Shown one piece after another: positions 51,832 through 61,701 of a stretch of 64,000 nucleotides of DNA. Each line of letters begins with the position of its first letter. Position 1 is the stretch's first letter. The translations under genes were made by a program, and so were the position numbers. The DNA lies in the NCBI GenBank assembly GCA_025353105.1, contig JANXRG010000033.1, positions 29,349 through 93,348 on the forward strand. The letters are read 5' to 3'. This DNA is from Verrucomicrobiota bacterium. Its GTDB lineage: Bacteria; Verrucomicrobiota; Verrucomicrobiia; Chthoniobacterales; SZAS-18. Under the pieces are notes generated by a model. The model was not told where the DNA came from. It worked only from the letters and a program-made list of their open reading frames with translations, and made no database searches.

Positions 51832-53139
51832 TCACGTCATTCCCAGATCGATGGTGAGTTTTCGCAGACCCCACAGCAGACCCGCGTTGCCGGCGACAAA
51901 CCAAGGCCAGAAATGGGCCGGACGTTGCACCGCGAGCAGCACGTTGAAAGCGATGGTCATCGGCAGAAGCACTCGCGTCGCGGCGATGTTTCCCACCCAG
52001 ACCTGTGGGCCGAGAATGAAAAGTAGGGCGGTGAAAGCAATCCCACTCCACCACAGCGCGGAATCCAACTTGGGAAACCGCCAAAGATAAATGGCTTGCA
52101 CCACCAGACAGATCGGCGTCAGGAGCAGGAAGAACCGGCGGTCATTCGGCCGCTCAAGGAAATCCGACCAGCCGACCGCCACGCGCTGAACGATGGCGGC
52201 GCCGGGAAGCTCAAAGTTCCCGTCGGGCCCGCCGCCCCAGCTGCGCAGGTGGAGAAAAAGGTACACGTACCACGCCACCGCCGGCAGAACGACGGCACAA
52301 AGTCGGACAAAATTCCTCCGCTCGAACAACGGCAGGCCGATCACGCAGGGGATCGCGCTCAGCACGGCGGTCTCGCGAGTGAGAATGGCGGTGGCCAGCA
52401 ATGCGATCCGGGTCGCCGCCAACGGAAACACGACGGCGACAAAGATGAGCGTGGCCGCGGGGAGATCACTCAGGGCGCGGTGCAACGAATCCATGGTCCC
52501 GGTCGTCAGCACGGCGGCAGCGACGACCGCCCACTGCGGCGGGGAGGTCGGTCGCACGGCGAGGATCACCGCGCCGAGCAACGCGAGGAAGAAGACGTAA
52601 TTGAGAGACGCCAGGATGTTGAGCGTCAGGGCGGGATTGCCAAACCCGAGCACGTTCGAAATGAGCGGCAGGAATATACGCCGCGCGCGATAGCCGGCAT
52701 CGTCGACCGCGGCGCCGGTTCGCGGATCGCGGAGAAATGGATCCATCGCGATCTGTGCGTAATACTGCGCATCGTAGCCGTGAAGGAAATCGCGGGGCGG
52801 GTGAAGTCCCGCGACGGCGGGCACCGAGGAGGCTTCGAACTGCGTGCCGAACTGGATCAGATTCAGCAAGCCTCCCGGCCGGGCGAGCTGCGAAAAGAAG
52901 TAAACGGTTGGGATCAGGGCGACCAGCAATCCGCCGAGCAACCACCGGCTTCGCGCCGAGCGCGTTTTATTCCGTTCTTCGCCGCGCTCGACGGATAGTT
53001 GGTTGGTGGGCACGCCCGCCCCCTTCTCCCGTTCCGCTACGGTGGTCAAATCATCCACCGAGAGACCATTCAAAAAGTTCGACCTGCTGTGGCCTCGACG
53101 GCGGGCACCACGCTCCATCAATCGCGGCAAGATTTCCAT
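51832..53139 (-). CDS. Polytopic membrane protein, glycosyltransferase-like
   Basis: 435 aa with many TMs and an N-terminal loop FLHGYDAQYYAQIAMDPFL. Exact start uncertain. Confidence 0.65.
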   Translation of the reverse strand: MEILPRLMERGARRRGHSRSNFLNGLSVDDLTTVAEREKGAGVPTNQLSVERGEERNKTRSARSRWLLGGLLVALIPTVYFFSQLARPGGLLNLIQFGTQFEASSVPAVAGLHPPRDFLHGYDAQYYAQIAMDPFLRDPRTGAAVDDAGYRARRIFLPLISNVLGFGNPALTLNILASLNYVFFLALLGAVILAVRPTSPPQWAVVAAAVLTTGTMDSLHRALSDLPAATLIFVAVVFPLAATRIALLATAILTRETAVLSAIPCVIGLPLFERRNFVRLCAVVLPAVAWYVYLFLHLRSWGGGPDGNFELPGAAIVQRVAVGWSDFLERPNDRRFFLLLTPICLVVQAIYLWRFPKLDSALWWSGIAFTALLFILGPQVWVGNIAATRVLLPMTIAFNVLLAVQRPAHFWPWFVAGNAGLLWGLRKLTIDLGMT

Positions 53140-53532
53140 TTTTAGTCAGGACCCCTAAACGATGCGATCCACTTCGCCACCGTGCCTCGCGCGTGCTCCG
53201 TTCGGCGTTCCGCAGAATGGTTCGCATTGTGATATTTGAGGTCCCAATCCCAGATTTGCCGCGCAATGGTGGGTTAAGACGAAGCACGCCCAAACCATTG
53301 TCCGATCTCTTGTCCTGACCCGCTTATTCCTTCGTCAACGTTGGCCCAGCGCAGGTGGGAGTCACCGGGATGCCCCTTACCTTCATGGATGGCACTGTCC
53401 CCAGCGCCAACGACGGTTTTTATCGCGTGGTGGTCGATCCCTGATCAAGCGGCGCGGCGAATCGGCCCGTGCCACGCTTTGCCCAATAGTACCAAACTTT
53501 AGGCGGCGGGCCAGCGTGCGAATTCCAGCGCG

Positions 53533-53868
53533 TCATTCGGAAATCCGCACGTGCGCCAGCTGTTGGGTCGAAGCGCTCGAGAGGAGCCAGCGCCACGAGA
53601 AGAGTCCGGCGAGACCGACGGAGGTAGTCAGCGTGGCGAACACGAGATTATCCACGATGGATCCGCTAAAGGTGGTTGCCAGCGTGACGTTTCCAAGACC
53701 CAGCATGAGGCTGCAAATTGTCATCATACCCATTTCTCGTCGCCAAGGCGCGTGGCAGATGCATCGGGGACACAAAAAATTCCGGTTCGCCGCTGCCGGG
53801 AAATGCCAAACAAATGACCTGTCGCTCTGTAGATTACAGTGAAGCAGCCCGCTTGTAGACTGTCGCAC
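53533..53868 (-). CDS. Hypothetical small membrane protein
   Basis: 111 aa with two hydrophobic segments. Confidence 0.3.
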   Translation of the reverse strand: MRQSTSGLLHCNLQSDRSFVWHFPAAANRNFLCPRCICHAPWRREMGMMTICSLMLGLGNVTLATTFSGSIVDNLVFATLTTSVGLAGLFSWRWLLSSASTQQLAHVRISE

Positions 53869-53930
53869 ACTGCAGCCAAGGTGCGTTCCAACTCTGGAAC
53901 AGGAAACAAGGCCGAAGGCGGCCCGGTCGA

Positions 53931-55379
53931 ATGAATCAACAAGATAAATCCCGCCTGAACGCCCTGCTCGCGGCGACCGCGATATTCGCCGCGTGGGGTT
54001 CGCCGCACCTCGCTGGCGCAGGACGTAGTCGAGGGATCCAAGCCTCCCAGCATCGTGATCGAAAGTGTCGCGGTGGTGGATGTGGTGCGCGGTGAGACCG
54101 CGGGTCCGCGGACGGTGCTAATCGTCGATGGACTCATTGCCGCAATCGGAAAGCCGGAAGCGATCGCCCTTCCGCCCGCAACGGTGCGAGTGGATGGTCG
54201 AGGCCGTTATCTCATGCCGGGACTCGTGGACATGCATGTGCATCTTTTCAACAACGCTTCGCGCCGGGCGCCGAACGAGTGGGCATTCCCACTTTTCGTC
54301 GCCAACGGCGTCACGGCCGTCCGCAAGATGAGGACCGAGCCCGCGCAGATGGCCGTGGTGGAAGGTGGGCGCGCCAAGGTGGACCGGGGCGAGCTCATCG
54401 CTCCCCGCGTGGTGGCGGCGGGCATGGCCGCGGGCGCCGGGACCGTGGAGGCGACGCGCCGGCAGGTGCGGGAAGCCAAGGCGGCCGGGGCGGATTTTGT
54501 GAAGGTCTTTTCGGAAGTGCGCGAGCCGCAATGGCGCGCGATCCTCGAGGAGGCGCGCGCGCTGCAAATGCCGGTGTGCGGACACATTCCCGGCGAGGTG
54601 AGCCTGCTCGAGGCGGCGACGGCCGGGCAGCGAAGCAATGAACATCTCACCCAGGTCTATGAGACGTGCTCGGCCAGGGAAAGGCAATGGCTCGGCACTC
54701 GAAAGGGATTGGACGGCGCGAAGATCGTTGAACTTCGCGACGCGCAAGAACAGGAGGTGCTGGAGAGTTTTGACCCGCTCGTTTGTGATCGGATCGCCGC
54801 CGCACTCGCCAGGACGGACCAAGTTCAGGTGCCGACCCTGGTCCTTCCATATTTCGAAGCGCGCGGCTCACCGACGACTTTTCGTGACGACCCACGCTGG
54901 CGTTACCTGCGCCCGGATGAACAGGCGCGATGGCAGCGGTTTCTCAAAATCAGGGAACACGCCGTCGAAGACCAGAAGCTGGCCGCCCGCCGTTGGGAGG
55001 TTTCCCGTCAAATCGTTAAGTCGCTGCCGGCGGCCGGGGTGCGCTTGCTGGCCGGGACCGATGCGCCCATGCGCTCGTCTATCCGGGTTTTGCGCTGCAC
55101 AAAGAACTGGAGCTGCTCGTGGAAGCCGGCGTGAGTCCGACGGACGCGCTGCGCGCTGCCACCGTCTGGCCGGCTGAATTCCTGGGTGTGAGCGACCGCA
55201 GCGGCTCCATCGCCGTGGGAAAGCGCGCGGACCTGGTGTTGCTCGACGCCAATCCGCTTTCCGATATCCGCCACACGCAGCGCATTCGCGCGGTCGTCCT
55301 GGCTGGTCGATTGTTGCAGCGCGCCGATCTCGACACGCTCCTTGGTGCCGCAACCGATCCCCAAGCAAGTGCTCGATAA
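53931..55379 (+). pseudogene. Secreted amidohydrolase disrupted by two frameshifts
   Basis: Signal peptide MNQQDKSRLNALLAATAIFAAWGS in one frame; PGLVDMHVHLF...GHIPGEVSL...AGTDAP in a second; LVYPGFALHKELELLVEAGVSPTDALRAATVWPAEFLGVSDRSGSIAVGKRADLVLLDANPL in a third segment. Confidence 0.82.
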
Positions 55380-55482
55380 AGGCCCGGTGCATTCGTAGAT
55401 TCTAGTTTGTCGCTGGCAGTGCCGACCGGGCGCACCTGCAAAAAACTTCCGCGCAACTTCACCCTCGATATCTCCAAGACCC

Positions 55483-55722
55483 ATGTCCGAACCCGTCATC
55501 GCCCAAAAATCCCCGATTCCCGTTACCGTGGAGGCCGGCAAGACCTACTACTGGTGCGCGTGTGGCAAGAGTGCTTCGCAACCCTTTTGTGATGGGTCGC
55601 ACAAGGGAAGTGAGTTCGCTCCCATTGCCTTCACCGCCGAGAAAGCTGAGCAGGTTTACTTCTGCGGCTGCAAGCATAGCGGCAACCGCCCCCTTTGTGA
55701 TGGCTCCCACAAGCGACTTTAG
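55483..55722 (+). CDS. Tandem CDGSH iron-sulfur domain protein
   Basis: Two motifs: CACGKSASQPFCDGSH and CGCKHSGNRPLCDGSH. Confidence 0.93.
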   Translation: MSEPVIAQKSPIPVTVEAGKTYYWCACGKSASQPFCDGSHKGSEFAPIAFTAEKAEQVYFCGCKHSGNRPLCDGSHKRL

Positions 55723-55767
55723 CCAGAAATCCATAGTGGGCCGGTCGTTTCCAAGATTCACCAACTT

Positions 55768-56086
55768 CTACGGCGGAATGTCGATCGACCGAAACTCGCC
55801 GGCGCCAATTTCCTCGACCGCCGATCTGACCAAGGAGGCCGGCGTCGTGATGCGTCGGATGTCGTTGGTTGAAAGCTCAAGTATGGCGATACGTCGACCG
55901 GTTAGATTCTGCTGGTATCGGAGGTTTTGATCGGAGGTCACGAAGACTTCGATTCCGCCTCTGCCACGCGCAGCAAGTCGCCGTTCTTCATGCCGGTCCA
56001 GCCGCGACGCGATAGCTGGTGACCTCGTGACCGGGAAAAATGCTCCGCATCGGCCACGGGACGCATTCGTCGAGCCCGATTTTCAC
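55768..56086 (-). pseudogene. DUF5615 (PIN-like) toxin disrupted by frameshifts
   Basis: Manual three-frame reading: VKIGLDECVPWPMRSIFPGHEVTSYR / RRGWTGMKNGDLLRVAEAE / GIEVFVTSDQNLRYQQNLTGRRIAILELSTNDIRRITTPASLVRSAVEEIGAGEFRSIDIPP. Confidence 0.78.
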
Positions 56087-56268
56087 TTCCGCGACCCAGC
56101 CAGCAATTCGGTGCCGGAATACTCCAGGACGCGAACAGCCGTCTCACGGGGAACCGAGGGAAAATTCCCGAGGAATTCGTCCAATGTGTAGTTTCGCTCC
56201 AGATAATCAAACAGACTGCGCACGGGGACGCGCGTGCCCGTTGAAAACGGACGTTCCGCCCAGGACAT
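56083..56268 (-). CDS. DUF433-family antitoxin-like protein
   Basis: GTRVPVRSLFDYLERNYTLDEFLGNFPSVPRETAVRVLE; overlaps the DUF5615 start by GTGA. Confidence 0.8.
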   Translation of the reverse strand: MSWAERPFSTGTRVPVRSLFDYLERNYTLDEFLGNFPSVPRETAVRVLEYSGTELLAGSRK

Positions 56269-56455
56269 CCGCGTCCGTGCTCACCAGATCATGCACGTTC
56301 ATGCTGATGATACCGTACGGCAAACCCAACGCTTCGCCAAGATCAACCATGGTACCGGGAGAAGGGAAGCAAGTAAGTGGACCTTTCCCGTGGTAGATTC
56401 CTGTCTCATGCTGGAACGGCTTGACGACTGGCCGCCGTAGCTACATTGTAGATAC

Positions 56456-56698
56456 ATGCAAACCGCCGTGCAACGATGGGGCAACAGCCTGGCGCTGCGC
56501 ATTCCCAAGAACTATGCCCAAGAGACCCGGATCACGGAAGGGTCCAAGGTGGAACTGACGCTCAAGTCCGGCGCACTCGTCATCCGTCCCGTCGTGCGCA
56601 AGCAGCACGCGTTGGCCGATCTGCTCAAGCAGATCACGAAGTCGAATCGGCATGCAGCCATTTCGACCGGGGCGAGGGTCGGTCGGGAGGCTTGGTGA
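56456..56698 (+). CDS. MazE-like AbrB/SpoVT antitoxin
   Basis: VQRWGNSLALRIPKNYAQETRITEGSKVELTLKSGALVIRPV; overlaps the mazF-like start. Confidence 0.9.
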   Translation: MQTAVQRWGNSLALRIPKNYAQETRITEGSKVELTLKSGALVIRPVVRKQHALADLLKQITKSNRHAAISTGARVGREAW

Positions 56699-57045
56699 TG
56701 GCTGGATATATCCCCCAGCGCGGTGATTTGGTCTGGCTGAGTTTTAGTCCCCGAGCCGGGCATGAGCAGGCGGGCCGGCGTCCGGCCTTCGTCCTTTCGC
56801 CGGGGGCGTACAATCGCAAGACGGGCTTGTTCCTGGCGTGCCCGGTGACCTCGAGGATCAAGGGATATCCATTTGAAGTGCGACTTCCCGCTGGTCTTGC
56901 CATTGGCGGCGTCGTGCTGGCCGACCAGGTCAGGAGTTTGGATTGGAAAGTGCGAAAGGCGGAATTCGCCGGACGCACCACCGAGGCAATCGTGGAGGAT
57001 GTCGTGGCGCTCGTGCTGCCGTTGATCTGTGAACTGGAGCCCTGA
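56698..57045 (+). CDS. MazF-like endoribonuclease toxin
   Basis: YIPQRGDLVWLSFSPRAGHEQAGRRPAFVLSPGAYNRKTGLFLACPVTS...VVLADQVRSLDW. Confidence 0.92.
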   Translation: MAGYIPQRGDLVWLSFSPRAGHEQAGRRPAFVLSPGAYNRKTGLFLACPVTSRIKGYPFEVRLPAGLAIGGVVLADQVRSLDWKVRKAEFAGRTTEAIVEDVVALVLPLICELEP

Positions 57046-57380
57046 AAAAAAGGACGAAAGACCTGTCCCACGAATGGCACTAGGTTAACGGCCGTTTGGG
57101 AAGTTTTTACCCTCTCGGCGCTGAGCACGAACGCCCGTCAGTCATGCTTCAGTACCTCTCCTCAATTGTCGTCATTCCAGAAGGAAAACAAATTCCCGCT
57201 CGGTGTGACCAGGCGCGTGCAATCAGATTTCACGAGCCTTCTACTCTGGAAAACCCCGCTTATCTTAGTGCCATTCGGACCTGTCCGTTTGTGCTTGCAG
57301 CCAAATTGAACGGAGCGCGCTGTAGCTCGCCATGTCCGTGAACACGATAGCGGCGAGCTTTCGTTGATCGGTGCCGGAGC

Positions 57381-60011
57381 TCATCGGTCGAGGCCCGTCT
57401 TCTTCAAGAGCGCCTTGAACCGCGGCTCGTTGCGCACGCTGTCATATAGCGGATCGCCATTGATCGCAAAAAGGGAGGGATCCTGCTCTTCAAAGCACCT
57501 CTCCAGCCAATCCAATGCTTTCGCCTTTTCACCGAGCCCCAGATAAACTAACACTCGGGGCGCCGGTGAGACGTATTGCTTCGTCGCCAACTCGTCCAAG
57601 TCGCGAAGGATCTGCTCCGCTTTGGCACGATCACCGGTTGCGCCGTAGACGAATCCGAGTGAACCGACATACCAGGGCAGGTAGTCCAGCGTGGCGGCTT
57701 TTTGAAACTCCGCCAGCGCGTCGACCATATTCCCCTTCCAGAAATAGCACGTGCCTAGGCCCAGGTGGGCATAGGCATTATTCGCATCCAACTCCAATGT
57801 CTTGTTCAGTTGAACAATTGCTTCGTCGTACCGGCGCGCCCATTGCAGAAAAAGCCCGAGGTCGGCATTGAACAAAGGATTCAGTGGATCCAGATCCAAC
57901 GCCTTCTTCACCTTGGCGATCGCGTCATCGAAGCGGCCGTACGCCATCAGGTTCAAGCCATATTGGTCGTACGCCGGGGCCAGGTTGGGATTCAATTCCA
58001 GGGCGCGGTCGAGTTCCTTGTCCGAGCCAGGAAAATCCTCCAACGCGCTAAAGAGAGCCACGGCCAGCGAAAGGTGCGCTTCGGCCAGATTAGGATCGAG
58101 GGCCAGCGCCTTGAGCGCCAGGTCCTTTTCCTTGGCCCAGGCCTCCCGGCCCGACAACAGCTGTCCTCCACACCAGCCATAAGTGTCAGCCAGTCCGCAA
58201 TACGCCAACGCGAACGAGGGATCCATCTGCAGCGCTTGTTCGAAGTAGCGGATCGCGTTCGTCCAGCCAGCCTGCGTAAACTTGGCGAAATGGAAGCGGC
58301 CCAGCAGGTAGAGACGGTAGGCTTCCGGATTCTCGGTCGGTTTTTTTGCCAACGCGCGCGCATCTTCGACGCCAAGCTGCATTTGCAGCGCGCGGACCAC
58401 GCGTTGCGCCACGTCGCTTTGGAGGGCGAGGATGTCCTGCATGTTCCCGTCGTAGGATTCGGACCAAAGATGATAACCATCGGCCACGTTAATGAGCTGG
58501 GCGGTGATCCGAAGCTTGTCGCCGGCCTTGCGCACGCTGCCTTCCAGCACGGTGTCCACGTGCAGTTCCTCGCCGACCTTGCGGAAGATGCCATCTTCGG
58601 TCCGTCCCCTGAACGCGAAGGAGGAGGTGCGTCCCGGCACGCGCAGGCCTCTCACCTTGGCCAGCACGTTGAGCAGTTCTTCCGTCATGCCGTCGCTCAG
58701 ATATTCGTCGCCCTTGTCCGCGCTCAGGTTCACGAACGGCAGGACGGCGATCGCCTTGCGCAGCAGGGCGGGTTGCGGCGCGGGGGCGGGCGTCGCTAGA
58801 GCCGGGGGCGCCCGCGGATCGGTCGTCGCGGGCCGCGGTGTGCCCGTCTGCTTCGTTCCGAAAATCCAATACGACCCAGCACCTGTCAGCATCAGGACGC
58901 CGATTCCGACGGCGGTCCGCCACAGGCTGCCGCGACGAAACGCGACGTCGCGGCCGGGTCCCGCAGAAACCATCGCATCCGATTCCCGCGTGGTCAGTCC
59001 CGGATCGGCGGTCCCATGCTCCCCGGCTTGCATCCGTTCAAGGCAGCGCGCCAGTGCTTGCACGAGTTCGTCGGCGTTCGCAAACCGATTGGCAGGATCC
59101 TTCTCCAGCAGCCGCGCGAGCACCGCCTGCAGACTGGCCGGCAGATGCGCGATGCCGGCGAGCGGCGCCGCCTGGGCCACGTGCTGGTTCAACAACTCCC
59201 GGTGCGTCCGTGCGCGAAAGGGTGGCGCGCCCGTCAGCATTTCCCACAGGATGCAGCCGAGCGAATACTGGTCGGAGCGGCCGTCGATCTCCCCGCGCTC
59301 CTCGCATTGCTCCGGACTCGCGTACAACGCCGTGCCGCGAAAACCGATCGTTTGCGCGTCCAGCTCGGTGCCCAAACGCCCGCCCCCAAAACCGCGCGCC
59401 AGGCCGAAGTCGATGATCTTGATCTGCCACGCGTCGGGATTCGCCTCGACTGGTTGGCCGGATTTCCCGCGGCCGGTCGGAACGATCATCAAGTTGGCCG
59501 GCTTCAGATCGCGATGCACGATCTGCTGCGCATGAATCGCCTCGAGACCGCGCGCGATTTGCAGCGCGAATGAGACCGCCACGCGCGGCGCGATCGCTCC
59601 GCGTGCCCGCAGCCAATCCTGCAACGATTCGCCAGCAATGAACTCCATCGCATAAAAAAGATTCCCCGGCGTCGTGCTGAGAAAGAGCACACTTGCGACG
59701 TTTGGATGGCGCACCCGCGCTGCAGCGCGCGCCTCGCGCAGGAACAGCGCTTTCGCCTTAGGATCGTCGACCTGCCCGGGCGTGATGAGTTTCAGCGCCA
59801 CGTCCACGCGCAGTTGTTCATCGAACGCCTTGTAGGTGACCCCCATCGCGCCGCGGCCGAGTTCCCACGTCGATCCATTGGGACGCCGAAGAACGCAATA
59901 CTGCGCGAATTTCAAATCGGAACCGACCAATTCCGCAGGTTGGGGTTCATCCGCCACGGCTGAAGCATAGTCGCTTTGGGCGCCATGGGAATCCTTCTCG
60001 TTCAGCAACAT
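57381..60011 (-). CDS. Serine/threonine protein kinase with TolB-like and TPR C-terminus
   Basis: LGRGAMGVTYKAFDEQLRVDVALKLI, HRDLKPANLMI, DFGLARGFGG, YASPEQ; then AVLPFVNLSADKGDEYLSDGMTEELLNVLAKVRGLRVPGRTSSFAFRG and TPRs. ORF extends to 60398. Confidence 0.92.
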   Translation of the reverse strand: MLLNEKDSHGAQSDYASAVADEPQPAELVGSDLKFAQYCVLRRPNGSTWELGRGAMGVTYKAFDEQLRVDVALKLITPGQVDDPKAKALFLREARAAARVRHPNVASVLFLSTTPGNLFYAMEFIAGESLQDWLRARGAIAPRVAVSFALQIARGLEAIHAQQIVHRDLKPANLMIVPTGRGKSGQPVEANPDAWQIKIIDFGLARGFGGGRLGTELDAQTIGFRGTALYASPEQCEERGEIDGRSDQYSLGCILWEMLTGAPPFRARTHRELLNQHVAQAAPLAGIAHLPASLQAVLARLLEKDPANRFANADELVQALARCLERMQAGEHGTADPGLTTRESDAMVSAGPGRDVAFRRGSLWRTAVGIGVLMLTGAGSYWIFGTKQTGTPRPATTDPRAPPALATPAPAPQPALLRKAIAVLPFVNLSADKGDEYLSDGMTEELLNVLAKVRGLRVPGRTSSFAFRGRTEDGIFRKVGEELHVDTVLEGSVRKAGDKLRITAQLINVADGYHLWSESYDGNMQDILALQSDVAQRVVRALQMQLGVEDARALAKKPTENPEAYRLYLLGRFHFAKFTQAGWTNAIRYFEQALQMDPSFALAYCGLADTYGWCGGQLLSGREAWAKEKDLALKALALDPNLAEAHLSLAVALFSALEDFPGSDKELDRALELNPNLAPAYDQYGLNLMAYGRFDDAIAKVKKALDLDPLNPLFNADLGLFLQWARRYDEAIVQLNKTLELDANNAYAHLGLGTCYFWKGNMVDALAEFQKAATLDYLPWYVGSLGFVYGATGDRAKAEQILRDLDELATKQYVSPAPRVLVYLGLGEKAKALDWLERCFEEQDPSLFAINGDPLYDSVRNEPRFKALLKKTGLDR

Positions 60012-60327
60012 CGCTCGCCAGATGCTGGATATTCGGAAACGCGCGCGTCCGCCGGCGTTCAGCCGACGAAGGAGGTTGTCGCGCATTTGTACCGCGATGA
60101 CATAACCGCCTCTGAGATCGGTGAAAGCAAGGCAACCAGACGCTCCAGTGATTGATGACGCCGTCGACGCCCTCGTGCGCGATGCGCGCATGCTCCTGAT
60201 ACTTCCTGGCCCCGGAGGCTGCGGAATACACCCGAAAACGATATGGCCGGGTCTGGGGCATTCCCATGTATGCTGCCGCTGAATTCGGCGCTTACGGTCG
60301 CGTGGAAGCCCGTCACCATTACCCCAA

Positions 60328-60456
60328 GACGTGGCCATTGGTGCGGGTATCGGCATTGCCAGCAGCTTTCTTTTTACGCGTCCCTTCGTCGGATTCAACG
60401 TTCAGCCAACGGTCGGCAAGAAATCGGCCGGCGTGACGTTCTCAATGGAATTCTGA
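60328..60456 (+). pseudogene. C-terminal remnant of an outer-membrane-type protein (tentative)
   Basis: DVAIGAGIGIASSFLFTRPFVGFNVQPTVGKKSAGVTFSMEF* has alternating hydrophobicity and terminal Phe; no intact upstream frame. Confidence 0.3.
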
Positions 60457-60762
60457 CCCGACAAACATCCTACTGCTCAGCGGTCGGCGTCGCTTCCGGA
60501 ATTACGGGCTTCCCTTCGCCTCGCCGGTCTCTCGATTTGGGACGTTGAATGGAGTTCGCGCATTTCCCGATGGATCACAAACCAATAGCCACACAGCTGG
60601 CCAAGAGCTCATTCCCGTCGTGGAGGTGAAACTTGGTCTCTACTCAAACATATTGATTACGCCTGGGCAAGAAGCCCTGCGTGATTCGTTGCGCCCGTTA
60701 TAACTTCAGCACCGGACCGCCATATTCGGACCCGCTTGGAATGGTTTGCCCTTAATGAACGA

Positions 60763-61350
60763 ATGAAACCGCCAAAACAAGCCGCATGGCTTACGGCCCT
60801 GGTTGTTGCGGTCGGGGCCTCAATTTGTGCCTTCAGCCAGGATCGGCCGGACTCAGCCAAGCTCATTGCAGCCCAGCGTGAGGCGATGCTTCCATTAGCC
60901 TTCCTTGACGGGGTGTGGAGGGGCCCGGCATCTGCAATTCTGCCCTCCGGTGAGCAGTATAACATTACGGAGACCGAACGGGTTGGTCAGTTTCTTGACG
61001 GCTCGCTTAGGGTGATCGAGGGGCGCGGGTATGATGCGAGCGGCGCCGCCACGTACAACGCGTTTACAATCATCTCATATAACCCTTCCACGCACGCGTA
61101 TACGATGCGTTCGTATGCCCTGGGGTTTGTCGGCGACTTCCCTCTAGCCGTTTCGGCCGATGGTTTCAGCTGGGAAATCCCCGCAGGCGCGATGACGATT
61201 CGCTACACGGCCACCATCAAGTCCGGCGTTTGGCACGAGGTCGGTGAGCGGATCGTGCCAGGCAAAGAGCCGGTTCGCTTCTTTGAGATGGACTTAAAGC
61301 GGGTGGGCGACTCGGATTGGCCGCGCGCCGGAGCGATTAGCCCAAAATGA
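60763..61350 (+). CDS. Hypothetical secreted protein, DUF1579-like
   Basis: Signal peptide MKPPKQAAWLTALVVAVGASICAFSQ; LDGVWRGPASAILPSGEQYNITETERVGQFLDGSLRVIEGRG. Confidence 0.6.
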   Translation: MKPPKQAAWLTALVVAVGASICAFSQDRPDSAKLIAAQREAMLPLAFLDGVWRGPASAILPSGEQYNITETERVGQFLDGSLRVIEGRGYDASGAATYNAFTIISYNPSTHAYTMRSYALGFVGDFPLAVSADGFSWEIPAGAMTIRYTATIKSGVWHEVGERIVPGKEPVRFFEMDLKRVGDSDWPRAGAISPK

Positions 61351-61513
61351 AAATTGAAGAATGACAGGGGAGAACGACGACGGTGCGCATCGCGCCCGAG
61401 CGCCGGTCGGCCGCCGGGAACGAATGAAGGACGTCCTCGTGTCTCCGACAATTTTGGATTAACCGCTGCTGCGGAGATCGGCGTATTTCGGCGTACCCGT
61501 TCTTGAAATAGTT

Positions 61514-61701
61514 GAAATAGGGGTCGGGACATCAAATATCATACTATTGGGCTTGACGTGGCGTTGGGCGCTGCCCTTCACTGCGAAACATGCCCCGCCA
61601 ACTGAAATACGAAATAAGGGTCGGGACATCAAATATCATACTATTGGGCTTGACGTGGCGTTGGGCGCTGCCCTTCACTGCGAAACATGCCCCGCCAACT
61701 G
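61514..61701. repeat. Tandem duplication of the element's 5' end (period 97 bp)
   Basis: Copies 61514-61604 and 61611-61701 are identical except one base, including the start of the transposase ORF (atgccccgccaactg). Confidence 0.9.

Noticed and set aside
53149-53315. gtcaggacccct and tgtcctgaccc strings resembling the RAYT element terminus
   Set aside because: Only 8-11 bp match and no extension to the full 28-bp TIR; likely chance.
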